From JADMIH01 sp036399775 (GTDB lineage Bacteria > Chloroflexota > Chloroflexia > QHBQ01 > JADMIH01), in the NCBI GenBank assembly GCA_036399775.1, contig DASWMJ010000041.1:9003-73002 (forward strand): a stretch of 64,000 nt of DNA, in the 5' to 3' direction. This document shows positions 51,082 through 59,341 of the stretch, piece by piece (the stretch's first letter is position 1; the number at the start of each line of letters is the position of its first letter). The translations under genes were made by a program, and so were the position numbers. Under the pieces are notes generated by a model. That model worked only from the letters and a program-made list of their open reading frames with translations, was not told the DNA's origin and did not search any database.

Positions 51082-53598
51082 ATGGATAAAGAGCCTCATG
51101 ACAATCAATCCCTTGTAGAGAGCGGTGCGAACACCGCGCACGGTGTGCCTGCGCGTGGGCGTGCGCGAGCGCCGCGTTCCGAGGGGGCAGGCCTGCGTCT
51201 GCTGCGCCCGCTTCTGTCGCGCAGGTTGCGGCCCGTCAGCCCTCTTCTGGGCGAGACCGAGCAGTACAAGGGCACCGTGCGCCACCTTATAGTCTCAGGG
51301 CTGCTCCTAACAATCATCCTCAGCGTGGTGATGACCGTACCTCTCCTGCCTGGGCAGGTGGACATCCAGCCCGGCATGCCCGCGGCGCAGGACATCTTCT
51401 CGCCCGTCTTCTTGCGCTACGAGTCGGAGCCGCTCACCGAAAAGGCCCGTGAAGAGGCCATGAACGCGCCCGCCAACGACGTGTGGGTCCAGGACACAGC
51501 AGTCGTGCAGGAGCAGCGCGCGACATTGCTGGCGGCGTTGTCGGTGGTTGATTCGGTGCGGGGCGATGAAACACTGCCCTCTGCCGTTCAGCGCGAGCGC
51601 CTCAAGGGCTTGCGGGGCATAACGCTCACGGACACGTTGGTCGACAGCCTGCTCACCTTCAGCGATACCGAGTACCAGTACTGGCGCAACAGCGGCGTGG
51701 TGGGCGCGTTCGATAAGGTGATGAGCGATAATCGCCTATCCAGCAGCGCGGACGTCGAGAAGGCACGCTCTACCCTCGGTGACGTGTTGGTGCCCGCCCT
51801 CAGCCAAGAGCAGAGGGCCGCCGCCATCGCGTTTATATCGCCATTAATCGCTGTCAATGTGCGTCTCGACCCGGAGCAGACGCAACAGCGCCGCCTGGAC
51901 GCAGCCGCCAACGTCAAGCCGGTAGCCGTCACGGTGCAGAAGGGCGAAGTGATACTGAGGCAGGGAGAGCTTGCCACCCCCGAAGCCATCGAGAAGATGC
52001 AGGAGGCCGGGCTGCTGACTCGCAACCTGTCCCTTGCGAGCGTCGCTGGCACGAGTGGCATCGTGGGCCTGCTCATGCTGCTGCTTCACCTCTATATCTA
52101 CCGCTATGCGTCCTTCGTATGGCGGCGGCAAAAGCAACTCCTCCTGGTGAGCCTGCTCATCATCACCACAATCACGGTGGCCCGCCTCTTCCTGCCCGGC
52201 CACGAACTGCTCCCATATTTCTTGCCCGTTGCCGCCGTCTCGATGCTCATAGCCGTCCTCATCAGCGCCAACCTGGCCGTGCTTGTGACTTTCGTGCTGT
52301 CGGTGCTGCTGGGGATGGTCGTCAGCAACGGCCTCTCGATGGAGTTGACAATCTACTACATTGTGGGCGGCTTGACCGGCATATTCACACTCACAAAGAT
52401 AGAGAAGGTGAGCACCTTTGGGCGGGCGGGCCTCAGCATCACGGCAATCTCCTTCGTGGCGGCGCTGCTGATTAAGGTGCTTACGGGAGCCACGCTCGAT
52501 TGGGCGTCTGTTGGCTTGCTGCTATTGGCCGCGAGCTTCAATGGAGGCATGTCCACCTCGATAGCGTACGCGGCTTTCGCGCTGCTGGGCACCCTGTTCG
52601 GCATTACCACGCCGCTCCAATTGATGGAGCTTGCCCACCCGGACCAGCCCATCCTGCGCCGCCTGATGCGCGAGGCCCCCGGCACCTACCATCACTCGCT
52701 CGTGGTCAGCAACCTTGCCGAGCGCGCCGCCGAGATGGTGGGCGCTGATGCTCTCCTCACTCGCGTATGCGCCTACTACCACGATATAGGCAAGGTGGAG
52801 CGCCCGTACTACTTCATAGACAACCAGTCAGGCATGGGCAATGTGCATGACCAATTGAATCCGCGCGCCAGCGCCACCATTATCGCTGAGCACGTATTGA
52901 ACGGCGTGAGCCTGGGCCAAAAGTACAAACTCCCCAGGCGCGTGCTAGACGCAATACCGCAGCATCACGGCACCATGCTCATCAAGTATTTTTACGTGAA
53001 GGCGCTCCAGGAAGACCCCAACACCAACCCCGAAGATTTCCGCTACCCAGGCCCGAAGCCCCAGACCAAAGAGAACGCCATCTTGATGCTGGCCGACGGG
53101 GTAGAGGCAACCGTGCGCTCGATGGCGCAGAGCGGCGCGCTCGACAAGATGGCGGCGGGTAACAGCGACGCCACCGAAGGCTCTGCCCTCTACAATGATG
53201 CCGCCTCCCTGCCCGAAGACGCGATTTCCAGCGTGGTACATAAGGTCATAGCCGAGCGAATAGAGGACGGGCAGCTAGACGAGTGCGACCTGACGGTGCG
53301 CGATATAGCCCGCATCCAGGAGGCGTTCGTGAGTATGCTCAAGGGTATCTACCATCCCCGAATAACCTACCCCGACGCGCCCAGGAAGGAAGCCGGGCAC
53401 CCCGCGCCCCAACCAACCGTCGCGGCAGCGACATCTCCATTGGAAGCGTCTACAGCCGCGAACGGCCTAAACGGCGCCTCCCTCACCCCTCAGAACGGAT
53501 CAGCCAACAATGGACAGCACGGCACTGCTATGTCGCTTACACCATCCCACGACGTGGAGACACAGCATGAACAGCAATCCCCAGCCTCAAGCGCCTAA
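51082..53598 (+). CDS. pgpH: Membrane HD phosphohydrolase (PgpH/7TMR-HD type)
   Basis: 838 residues from ATG at 51082 (an in-frame TTG lies 6 bp before). After an Arg-rich cytoplasmic start and one helix comes an outer 7TMR-HDED domain (about 100-310), then seven helices, then the HD domain: MREAPGTYHHSLVVSNLAE, AYYHDIGKVERPYYFIDNQ and QHHGTMLIKYFY. Family members hydrolyse cyclic di-AMP in Listeria and others, a probable role here. The tail after residue 770 is Ala/Thr/Asn-rich and overlaps the ybeY start. pgpH-ybeY-dgkA is a standard order. Confidence 0.93.
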   Translation: MDKEPHDNQSLVESGANTAHGVPARGRARAPRSEGAGLRLLRPLLSRRLRPVSPLLGETEQYKGTVRHLIVSGLLLTIILSVVMTVPLLPGQVDIQPGMPAAQDIFSPVFLRYESEPLTEKAREEAMNAPANDVWVQDTAVVQEQRATLLAALSVVDSVRGDETLPSAVQRERLKGLRGITLTDTLVDSLLTFSDTEYQYWRNSGVVGAFDKVMSDNRLSSSADVEKARSTLGDVLVPALSQEQRAAAIAFISPLIAVNVRLDPEQTQQRRLDAAANVKPVAVTVQKGEVILRQGELATPEAIEKMQEAGLLTRNLSLASVAGTSGIVGLLMLLLHLYIYRYASFVWRRQKQLLLVSLLIITTITVARLFLPGHELLPYFLPVAAVSMLIAVLISANLAVLVTFVLSVLLGMVVSNGLSMELTIYYIVGGLTGIFTLTKIEKVSTFGRAGLSITAISFVAALLIKVLTGATLDWASVGLLLLAASFNGGMSTSIAYAAFALLGTLFGITTPLQLMELAHPDQPILRRLMREAPGTYHHSLVVSNLAERAAEMVGADALLTRVCAYYHDIGKVERPYYFIDNQSGMGNVHDQLNPRASATIIAEHVLNGVSLGQKYKLPRRVLDAIPQHHGTMLIKYFYVKALQEDPNTNPEDFRYPGPKPQTKENAILMLADGVEATVRSMAQSGALDKMAAGNSDATEGSALYNDAASLPEDAISSVVHKVIAERIEDGQLDECDLTVRDIARIQEAFVSMLKGIYHPRITYPDAPRKEAGHPAPQPTVAAATSPLEASTAANGLNGASLTPQNGSANNGQHGTAMSLTPSHDVETQHEQQSPASSA

Positions 53599-54130
53599 CG
53601 ACGACTCCGCACTCCGCACTCCGCACTCCGCACTCGAAGAGGGCGCGCAGGTCAGCACGGACCCAGGTTCGACTTACCTGATAACGGTGCAGATGGAGGA
53701 GCAGTACGAGAGCCTGCTGGACGCCGATGCGCTGCACAGGCTGGTGATGGAGGTGCTCAAGGCTGAGGGAGTGGCAGGTCCAGTGGAGATCGGGGTAGTG
53801 GTCACTACCGACGCGGAAGTGCGCGCCCTCAACAAGCAGTACCTGGGGCACGACTACGAGACCGACGTGCTCTCCTTCGGCATGATGGAGGACGACGAGT
53901 TCATTACCCCCACCGAGCGTCCGTCCTACCTGGGCGATGTGGTAGTCTCATACGACCGCGCCGCCGAGCAAGCCCCCGAATACGGCCATACTACCCAGGT
54001 GGAAGTTGCCACCCTCGTAGTGCATGGCCTCCTGCACCTGCTGGGCTACAACGACGCCGAACAAACCGAGCGCGACAGAATGCACGCGCGCCAGCAAGAA
54101 CTGCTCTCTATTTTAGATTTTAGATTTTAG
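53567..54130 (+). CDS. ybeY: Endoribonuclease/rRNA maturation factor YbeY
   Basis: 187 residues from ATG at 53567, RBS GTGGAG. YbeY trims 16S rRNA 3' ends and takes part in ribosome quality control. The core shows LNKQYLGHDYETDVLSFGM, YLGDVVVSYDRA and VVHGLLHLLGYNDAEQTERD. The usual zinc motif is HGxLHLxGYDH; here the third His is replaced by Asp (GYND). An N-terminal extension of about 35 residues contains a CCGCACT heptamer array read as SALRTPHSALEE. Overlaps pgpH by 32 bp. Confidence 0.92.
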   Translation: MNSNPQPQAPNDDSALRTPHSALEEGAQVSTDPGSTYLITVQMEEQYESLLDADALHRLVMEVLKAEGVAGPVEIGVVVTTDAEVRALNKQYLGHDYETDVLSFGMMEDDEFITPTERPSYLGDVVVSYDRAAEQAPEYGHTTQVEVATLVVHGLLHLLGYNDAEQTERDRMHARQQELLSILDFRF

Positions 54131-54151
54131 ATTGCCGATTAGAGTCACTGA

Positions 54152-54550
54152 GTGGTCAAATCTAAGATCCAAAATCCAAAATCTAAAATCGGCGAGTTGG
54201 TCGCCAGCTTCGGCTATGCTTTCGCGGGGCTGACTTATTGCTTCCGCACGCAGCGCAACTTCCGCATACACATATCCATCGGCCTCTCAGGCGCTGTAGG
54301 GGGCGTGCTGCTCGGCCTCTCGGTTGTAGAGTGGGCAGTCTTTGCCGCTATGGTCACGCTGGTGCTGGCTGCGGAGATGGTGAACACCATGATAGAGTCG
54401 CTGGTTGACCTCGTAACGCAGCAGTATCACCCCCTGGCAAAGGTAGCGAAAGACGTAGCCGCAGGCATAGTGCTACTGACGGCTATAGGCTCAGTCTTGG
54501 TAGGCTTGCTGATATTCCTGCCCAAGCTTCTAGCTGTGATACGGCTTTGA
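54152..54550 (+). CDS. dgkA: Diacylglycerol/undecaprenol kinase family protein
   Basis: 132 residues, three membrane helices. ASFGYAFAGLTYCFRTQRNFRIH and AAEMVNTMIESLVDLVTQQYHPLAKVAKDVAAG carry the DgkA active-site ExxNT...E and KDVAAG motifs (quoted in part: EMVNTMIESLVD and KVAKDVAAG). It phosphorylates lipid alcohols, in Gram-positives undecaprenol. The start, GTG at 54152, and the first 13 residues (VKSKIQNPKSKIG) are made of a heptamer array (ATCCAAA/ATCTAAA); no RBS exists, so coupling or leaderless starting is likely. Confidence 0.9.
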   Translation: MVKSKIQNPKSKIGELVASFGYAFAGLTYCFRTQRNFRIHISIGLSGAVGGVLLGLSVVEWAVFAAMVTLVLAAEMVNTMIESLVDLVTQQYHPLAKVAKDVAAGIVLLTAIGSVLVGLLIFLPKLLAVIRL

Positions 54551-54562
54551 GTGGGCGTAATA

Positions 54563-54706
54563 GCAGCGCCCGGCGATAGTTCGCTACGCCGGGCTACGGT
54601 TACGAAGTCCGACTACGCGAACTATGCCACGAGAGTAGTCGCCGCAGGGCGACTTTGTATTCGTTGCCCGCGACTATGAGCGTAGCGAACTATCGCCGGG
54701 CGCTGC
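54563..54706. repeat. Cruciform-forming inverted repeat, 27-bp perfect arms
   Basis: GCAGCGCCCGGCGATAGTTC... (54563-54589) is the exact complement of 54680-54706. The 90-bp centre has further pairing (AAGTCCGACTAC with GTAGTCGCCG...GCGACTT). Could be a non-autonomous element or a structured RNA; no gene. Confidence 0.85.
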
Positions 54707-54727
54707 GAGGGTCAAAACTCAAATCTG

Positions 54728-56008
54728 ATGAACATCCTCGTCCTAGCACCACAGTGGCCCGACCCGCCCAGGCAGGGCGCTGCTATCCGCAACTTCCACA
54801 TCCTCCAACACCTGGCCCGCCGCCATACCGTCACCCTGCTGACCTTCAGGCCCGAAGGCGAGATAGAAGAGGCGCGCATCAAATCCCTCTGCCTGCGTGC
54901 GGAAGCCCTGCCCCTCCCCACCCGCTCAACCGCTGAGCGCCTCAAAACGCTTATGGCCTCTCCGCTACCTGACATGGCATGGCGTCTCCACTCCAAACCC
55001 ATGCGCGAGCGAGTAGTTGAGCTATGCCGACAAGACCACTTCGACGCCATCCACGTAGAAGGCATAGAGATGGCCCCTTACGGCCTCCTTGCCCAACAAA
55101 TCCAAAATCAAAAATCCAAGCACAAACGTCCGGCATTCAAAATCCAAGATCTAAAATCTAATATCGAAAGTAGTATGGTTTATGACGCGCACAACGCCGA
55201 GTACCTGTTGCAGCGTCGGGCATTCACAACAGACGCCATGCGGGCAGATCGCCTGCCTAAAGCAGCCTACTCCCTTGCTCAATGGTGGCGGTTGCGTCGT
55301 TTCGAGCGGGAGATCTGCCTGGCGAGCAGGCATGTCCTGACCGTGTCAGAGGCTGACGCTGCTGCCCTGCGCCGCCTCGTACCATCCATCGCCGGGCGCA
55401 TAACGCTACTGCCCAACGGAGTCGATCCCGCTTACTGGTCCAGGGACGCCGCCTACCCCAGGTCTGATATGCCTGCCTCCGATACCCTCGTATTCGACGG
55501 CAGCATGGACTTCCGGCCCAACGTAGACGCCGTAACGTGGTTCGCCTCACAAGTGTGGCCCCTGATCAGGGTTGAGCGGCCCGGCGCGCAGTTCTTTATC
55601 GTGGGGCGCAACCCCTCGCCCGCCGTGTTATCCCTTCGGAACGCACCGGGCATAACCGTCACAGGCGAAGTGGACGACCCGCGCGGCTGGGTGGCAGGCG
55701 CGAAGGTCTATGTTGTGCCGATGCGTATGGGTGGAGGCGTGCGCCTCAAGGTGTTACAGGCTATGGCGATGGGTTGCGCGATTGTCTCCACGCCGATGGG
55801 TGCGGAGGGCATAGACGTGCGGCACGGCAGGGAAATGCTGATACACCGCTCAGCCCCGGATTTCGCCCGGGCTATCCTCTCTCTGTTTGCAGACAAAGAG
55901 CGCCGCGACAACCTCGGCAATGCAGCACGCGAACTGGCGGCGGCGCGTTACTCATGGGAGGGACTGTTGCCAACGCTGGACAGGGTTTACCCTATCTCAA
56001 TGGCGTAA
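54728..56008 (+). CDS. GT4-family glycosyltransferase
   Basis: 426 residues. The N-terminal Rossmann half starts MNILVLAPQWPDPPRQGAAI; the C-terminal donor half has LVFDGSMDFRPNVDAVTWFA, MRMGGGVRLKVLQAMAMGCA and IVSTPMGAEGIDV, the E-x7-E-like region of retaining GT4 enzymes. At 55091-55170 a heptamer array (CCAAAAT / AATCTAA) encodes IQNQKSKHKRPAFKIQDLKS in frame between two conserved strands. Probably builds an exopolysaccharide or glycolipid; the sugar is unknown. Confidence 0.9.
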   Translation: MNILVLAPQWPDPPRQGAAIRNFHILQHLARRHTVTLLTFRPEGEIEEARIKSLCLRAEALPLPTRSTAERLKTLMASPLPDMAWRLHSKPMRERVVELCRQDHFDAIHVEGIEMAPYGLLAQQIQNQKSKHKRPAFKIQDLKSNIESSMVYDAHNAEYLLQRRAFTTDAMRADRLPKAAYSLAQWWRLRRFEREICLASRHVLTVSEADAAALRRLVPSIAGRITLLPNGVDPAYWSRDAAYPRSDMPASDTLVFDGSMDFRPNVDAVTWFASQVWPLIRVERPGAQFFIVGRNPSPAVLSLRNAPGITVTGEVDDPRGWVAGAKVYVVPMRMGGGVRLKVLQAMAMGCAIVSTPMGAEGIDVRHGREMLIHRSAPDFARAILSLFADKERRDNLGNAARELAAARYSWEGLLPTLDRVYPISMA

Positions 56009-56131
56009 ACGAGCGTCGAAAGCAAGCCCCGGAGAGGCGGCAGAAAATAGCCCAACGGCGCAAACCTGGGGTATAAGCACGCCCTCTCTCCTCTCATAGC
56101 TCCGGAGGGGCGTAAGATAATAAATACGTCT

Positions 56132-56524
56132 CTACAGCTTTATCCACCCCAGAGAGAGCGCCAGGCTTAGAAGCAAGATCGCGCCCACGAGCGCGGCTAT
56201 GCCTGCATAACGCCAGTTGCGGGCAGCAGCATACGTGGCAATCTCTGCCAGCAGGGTGATACCGGGTGTCGCCAGCAGCAGCAGCACGCCCAGGTTGAGC
56301 AGCGCCAACGGGTTGAGCGCCAGCAGTTCGCTCACGATGCTGTCAAGCGGTATCGTGGTTGACGCCGAGGCAGCACCCCCAGGCGCTCCCGCCAGCAGCC
56401 ACCACACCAGCCCACCCACCATCGCCCCAAAGCTGGCGTACATACCCGCCGTCAGGGTGAAGCCCGCCCACCTATAAGTCATTATGTCGCTGTCAGCCCC
56501 GGCCCCGCCTCTAATCTCCTGCAT
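56132..56524 (-). CDS. DUF1634 membrane protein
   Basis: 130 residues from ATG at 56524 (AAGGAG 8 nt upstream). Three to four helices: TYRWAGFTLTAGMYASFGAM, LALLNLGVLLLLATPGITLL and YAGIAALVGAILLLSLALSL. The DUF1634 pattern fits (helix 1, PLxxLxxGxxxLxATPxxRV-like middle). The gene follows a TauE-type permease, the common pairing, and may be an accessory subunit. Confidence 0.85.
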   Translation of the reverse strand: MQEIRGGAGADSDIMTYRWAGFTLTAGMYASFGAMVGGLVWWLLAGAPGGAASASTTIPLDSIVSELLALNPLALLNLGVLLLLATPGITLLAEIATYAAARNWRYAGIAALVGAILLLSLALSLGWIKL

Positions 56525-56586
56525 CCACAGCACTCCTTCGCAGCCAATCTATCTCGGTATGGTAAAAATCTAAAATCTAATATTCG

Positions 56587-57435
56587 TTATCGCGTATAGA
56601 AGCCCAGCGCCTGCATAACCATCAACGCGGCTATCACGATGGCTACCCAGCCGAAGATGGTCCGCAACCGCGCGCCAGGTATCTTCGGCACGAGCCAAGC
56701 GCCTACCCTCGCGCCCAGGAAGACGAAGAGGGCGGTAGGCACGGCCACCAGGGGGTCTATGTCTCCATGAGCGTAACGCACAAACGCAGCGCTGGTGGCA
56801 GTCACCCCTATCATGAAGTTGCTGGTGCCCGTCGCCACCTTTACGGGCACGCCCATGAGCAGGGTCATCACAGGCATTTGTATAATACCGCCGCCCACTC
56901 CCAGCAGCCCCGCCACTACGCCTGCCAGCGCGCTTATGCCCATACCAGTGCGAACGTTGCGGGGGCGGTACGACTCCATCTTACCTGTGGCTGCATCGTG
57001 ATAAGTGCCATCCAGTCCCTCGCCCATACTCGTTTCTCCTGGGGTTAGGACGGCTTTAGCATCCTGTTTCTTGCCACTCCTGAGCATCGTCACAGCCACG
57101 TAGAGGAGCACCACAGCGAACAACCCACTCAGCACCTGTTCGGGTAGATAGGACGCGACCAGAGAGCTTACCAGCGCGGCGAGCGTGGTCGAGATGAGCA
57201 GCACCAGTCCCAACCTGATGTTGGTGAGGCGGCTCCGCACGTAGGTGGAAGCCCCCGCCGTCGAAGTCGCCACCACCGCCACGTTGCTTGTGCCCACCGC
57301 CGTGAGCGTCGGCAGCCCAAATATCAGCGTCAATGCGGGCACCACGAATACCCCGCCGCCCAGCCCAAGCAGCGCGCCCAGCAACCCTGCCCCAAAGCCC
57401 GTAACCGCCAGGCCCCCGTAAAAGAAGAAATCCAT
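56587..57435 (-). CDS. TauE/SafE-family sulfite or sulfonate exporter
   Basis: 282 residues from ATG at 57435 (one more in-frame ATG 9 bp upstream). Two homologous four-helix halves, each with the signature: GFGAGLLGALLGLGGGVFVV and GVVAGLLGVGGGIIQMPVMT, then VGTSNVAVVATSTAG and TGTSNFMIGVTATSAA. It moves organosulfur or sulfite anions. About 60 bp separate it from DUF1634, so one operon. Confidence 0.9.
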   Translation of the reverse strand: MDFFFYGGLAVTGFGAGLLGALLGLGGGVFVVPALTLIFGLPTLTAVGTSNVAVVATSTAGASTYVRSRLTNIRLGLVLLISTTLAALVSSLVASYLPEQVLSGLFAVVLLYVAVTMLRSGKKQDAKAVLTPGETSMGEGLDGTYHDAATGKMESYRPRNVRTGMGISALAGVVAGLLGVGGGIIQMPVMTLLMGVPVKVATGTSNFMIGVTATSAAFVRYAHGDIDPLVAVPTALFVFLGARVGAWLVPKIPGARLRTIFGWVAIVIAALMVMQALGFYTR

Positions 57436-57543
57436 GCGACCCATTCTAGCCGAGGCAGCCTGGATGCACAAGTCAAATTAGGGATTATGCGCGATATGAA
57501 TGCCGACGGGCCGGGCTGTAAGGGGGCATCACCCCACCATCCA

Positions 57544-57655
57544 TGTCATTCTGAACGAAGTGAAGAATCTCGTCCCTAGCGTATGTGCTTATTCAGCGTT
57601 CTCAGGACAAGAAGGTATGCGAGGGACGAGATTCTTCACTTCGTTCAGAATGACA
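57544..57655. repeat. TGTCATTCTGAG palindrome with paired substitutions
   Basis: Arms carry GAACGAAGTGAAGAATCTC and GAGATTCTTCACTTCGTTC. The core differs from other copies, but both arms changed together, so pairing stays perfect. Confidence 0.93.
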
Positions 57656-57775
57656 TAGGGTAGTTGGCTCGCTTACCTCTGCATCAGCCCATGTACAAGA
57701 GAAGCGTAACATGAAGCCTCAATCCTCGTTCGATAGTTTGTACAGAATCTCACAAATATGGTGAAGGGACTAACT

Positions 57776-58438
57776 ATGAAGAACTTCTTCCGCAACAACG
57801 GCCTCTCGATTGTTATGTTCTTGCTCTTTTTCTTCTCCCTGGCCGGGCAAAGCATAACCGGCTTCATGGAATACAACGACGACCAGGAGGCTCACAACGG
57901 GTCCGAGGTAAGCTTCCCATCATACCTCCTCAGCGGCCACTTTGTGGAGGCCGTCTTCGAGAACTGGGAGAGCGAGTTCCTCCAGATGGGGTCTTACGTC
58001 ATCCTGACCGTTTTCCTATTCCAGAAAGGCTCTTCCGAATCGAAAGACCCCGACAAAGAGGAAAAGGTTGACGAAGACCCCCGCGAGGCCAAAAATAAAG
58101 ACGCCCCCGGCCCTGTGCGTAAGGGCGGTCTGGTCCTAAAGCTATACGAGAACTCGCTCACTATAACCCTGTTTCTCCTCTTCCTTCTCTCATTCCTACT
58201 TCATGCCATTGGCGGCCATGACGAGTACAACAACGAGCAGATGGAGCACGGCGGCGAGACCGTGTCGGTCCTCGGTTATCTGGCTACCTCCCGCTTCTGG
58301 TTCGAATCGTTTCAGAACTGGCAGAGCGAATTCATGTCCGTAGGCGCGCTAATAGTCCTCTCCATCTTCCTGCGCCAGCGCGGCTCCCCCGAATCAAAGC
58401 CCGTCGCCAGCCCCCACAGCGAGACCGGCTCGGCATGA
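57776..58438 (+). CDS. DUF6766 membrane protein with internal duplication
   Basis: 220 residues from ATG at 57776 (GAAGGGA upstream). Two repeats of the same unit: NGLSIVMFLLFFFSLAGQSI, SGHFVEAVFENWESEFLQMG, TVFLFQKGSSESK and ENSLTITLFLLFLLSFLLHA, TSRFWFESFQNWQSEFMSVG, SIFLRQRGSPESK, with an acidic linker between. Four helices in all. The function of the family is not known; the ENWESEFLQ motif before a helix is its mark. Confidence 0.88.
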   Translation: MKNFFRNNGLSIVMFLLFFFSLAGQSITGFMEYNDDQEAHNGSEVSFPSYLLSGHFVEAVFENWESEFLQMGSYVILTVFLFQKGSSESKDPDKEEKVDEDPREAKNKDAPGPVRKGGLVLKLYENSLTITLFLLFLLSFLLHAIGGHDEYNNEQMEHGGETVSVLGYLATSRFWFESFQNWQSEFMSVGALIVLSIFLRQRGSPESKPVASPHSETGSA

Positions 58439-58476
58439 CGCGAAACGTAAAACGTAATGCGAATTGCGCATTGCGT

Positions 58477-58562
58477 AAACCCTTAAATAACCTCTGCGTC
58501 ACCGCGCATCTGCGGTTCAATCCACGCTATCTTAGTGTTCTTTGTGCCTTTGTGGTTCACGT
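58477..58562. repeat. 85-bp dispersed repeat (copy 2) between heptamer arrays
   Basis: AACCTCTGCGTCACCGCGCA, TCTGCGGTTCAAT and TCTTAGTGTTCTTTGTGCCT match 17211-17296. Flanked by ACGTAAA/GCGTAAA heptamers (58440-58476) and CACGTTT units (58557-58582). Confidence 0.88.
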
Positions 58563-58582
58563 TTCAACTTTCACGTTTCACG

Positions 58583-58612
58583 TTGACAGCAGCGCGCCTG
58601 CACATCTATAAT
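58583..58612 (+). promoter_or_regulatory. Promoter of clpP
   Basis: TTGACA (58583-58588) and TATAAT (58607-58612), 18 bp apart. The -10 box overlaps the first possible ATG of the frame, so translation must start further on, at GTG 58641. Confidence 0.85.
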
Positions 58613-58640
58613 GCCGCTATCCTCCGCCGGAGAAGAGCAT

Positions 58641-59276
58641 GTGTTAGACATCGGCCAGCTTATACAGCAGAATATCGAGCGGCAGCAGTACCTGGAAAAG
58701 CATGGTATGTACTTCCTGGGCGACATAACGGACGAAGCAGCCGCGCAGTTCGGCCAGGCGCTGCTATATATGTCGGTGGAGCGTGAGGGGCAAAAGGACG
58801 AGCCTATCACCGTGTACATCAATTCGGGCGGCGGCTCGGTCGGCTCCGGCCTCTCTATGATGCAGATGATCTACCGGATGCGCGAGCTATACAACGTTAC
58901 GATCAACACGGTAGTAACAGGCTACGCTTACTCGATGGGCGCGATAGTCTTTCAGGCGGGCGATACACGTCAGGTAGGCTCCTTCTCCACCCTTATGCTG
59001 CACGCCCCCCGGTGGGACCTGTCGGGCAGCGACCAACAGATATTCAGCGACTATGCCATACTTTCGCGGCATTACAAGAATGTAGTGAGCAACATCTTCG
59101 CCCAGAGGACCGGCAAGCATGACGCCAGGTGGTGGGAAGACTTTATCTACACCGGCAGCGACCGCTTCCTCACTGCCGAAGAAGCCATAGAGCTTGGCCT
59201 CGCTGACGAAATCTACGGCCTCCGACTTACCACCCCGCCGCCTCCCACCCCAGGGGCAGGTGTTATCCCTGAGTAA
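58641..59276 (+). CDS. clpP: ATP-dependent Clp protease proteolytic subunit (ClpP-like)
   Basis: 211 residues from GTG at 58641, preceded by GGAGAAG; the upstream ATG lies in the promoter. Catalytic Ser is in TGYAYSMGAIVFQAG, His in LMLHAPRWDLSG and the acid in TGSDRFLTAEEAIELGL. NSGGGSVGSGLSMMQMIYRM matches the oxyanion loop. Typical ClpP has GxAASMG; here it is GYAYSMG. Flanking genes do not include clpX. Forms a barrel degrading unfolded proteins handed by an AAA+ unfoldase. Confidence 0.9.
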   Translation: MLDIGQLIQQNIERQQYLEKHGMYFLGDITDEAAAQFGQALLYMSVEREGQKDEPITVYINSGGGSVGSGLSMMQMIYRMRELYNVTINTVVTGYAYSMGAIVFQAGDTRQVGSFSTLMLHAPRWDLSGSDQQIFSDYAILSRHYKNVVSNIFAQRTGKHDARWWEDFIYTGSDRFLTAEEAIELGLADEIYGLRLTTPPPPTPGAGVIPE

Positions 59277-59341
59277 GCGTGAAACGTAAAACGTGAAACG
59301 CGAAACGCAACTCATAACTCAAGATTCAGAATTCAAAATTG
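59277..59341. repeat. Heptamer arrays (GAAACGT and ATTCAAA)
   Basis: GTGAAACGTAAAACGTGAAA and GCGAAACG units, then AACTCAAGATTCAGAATTCA up to the start codon of the next gene, which therefore has no RBS. Confidence 0.88.
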
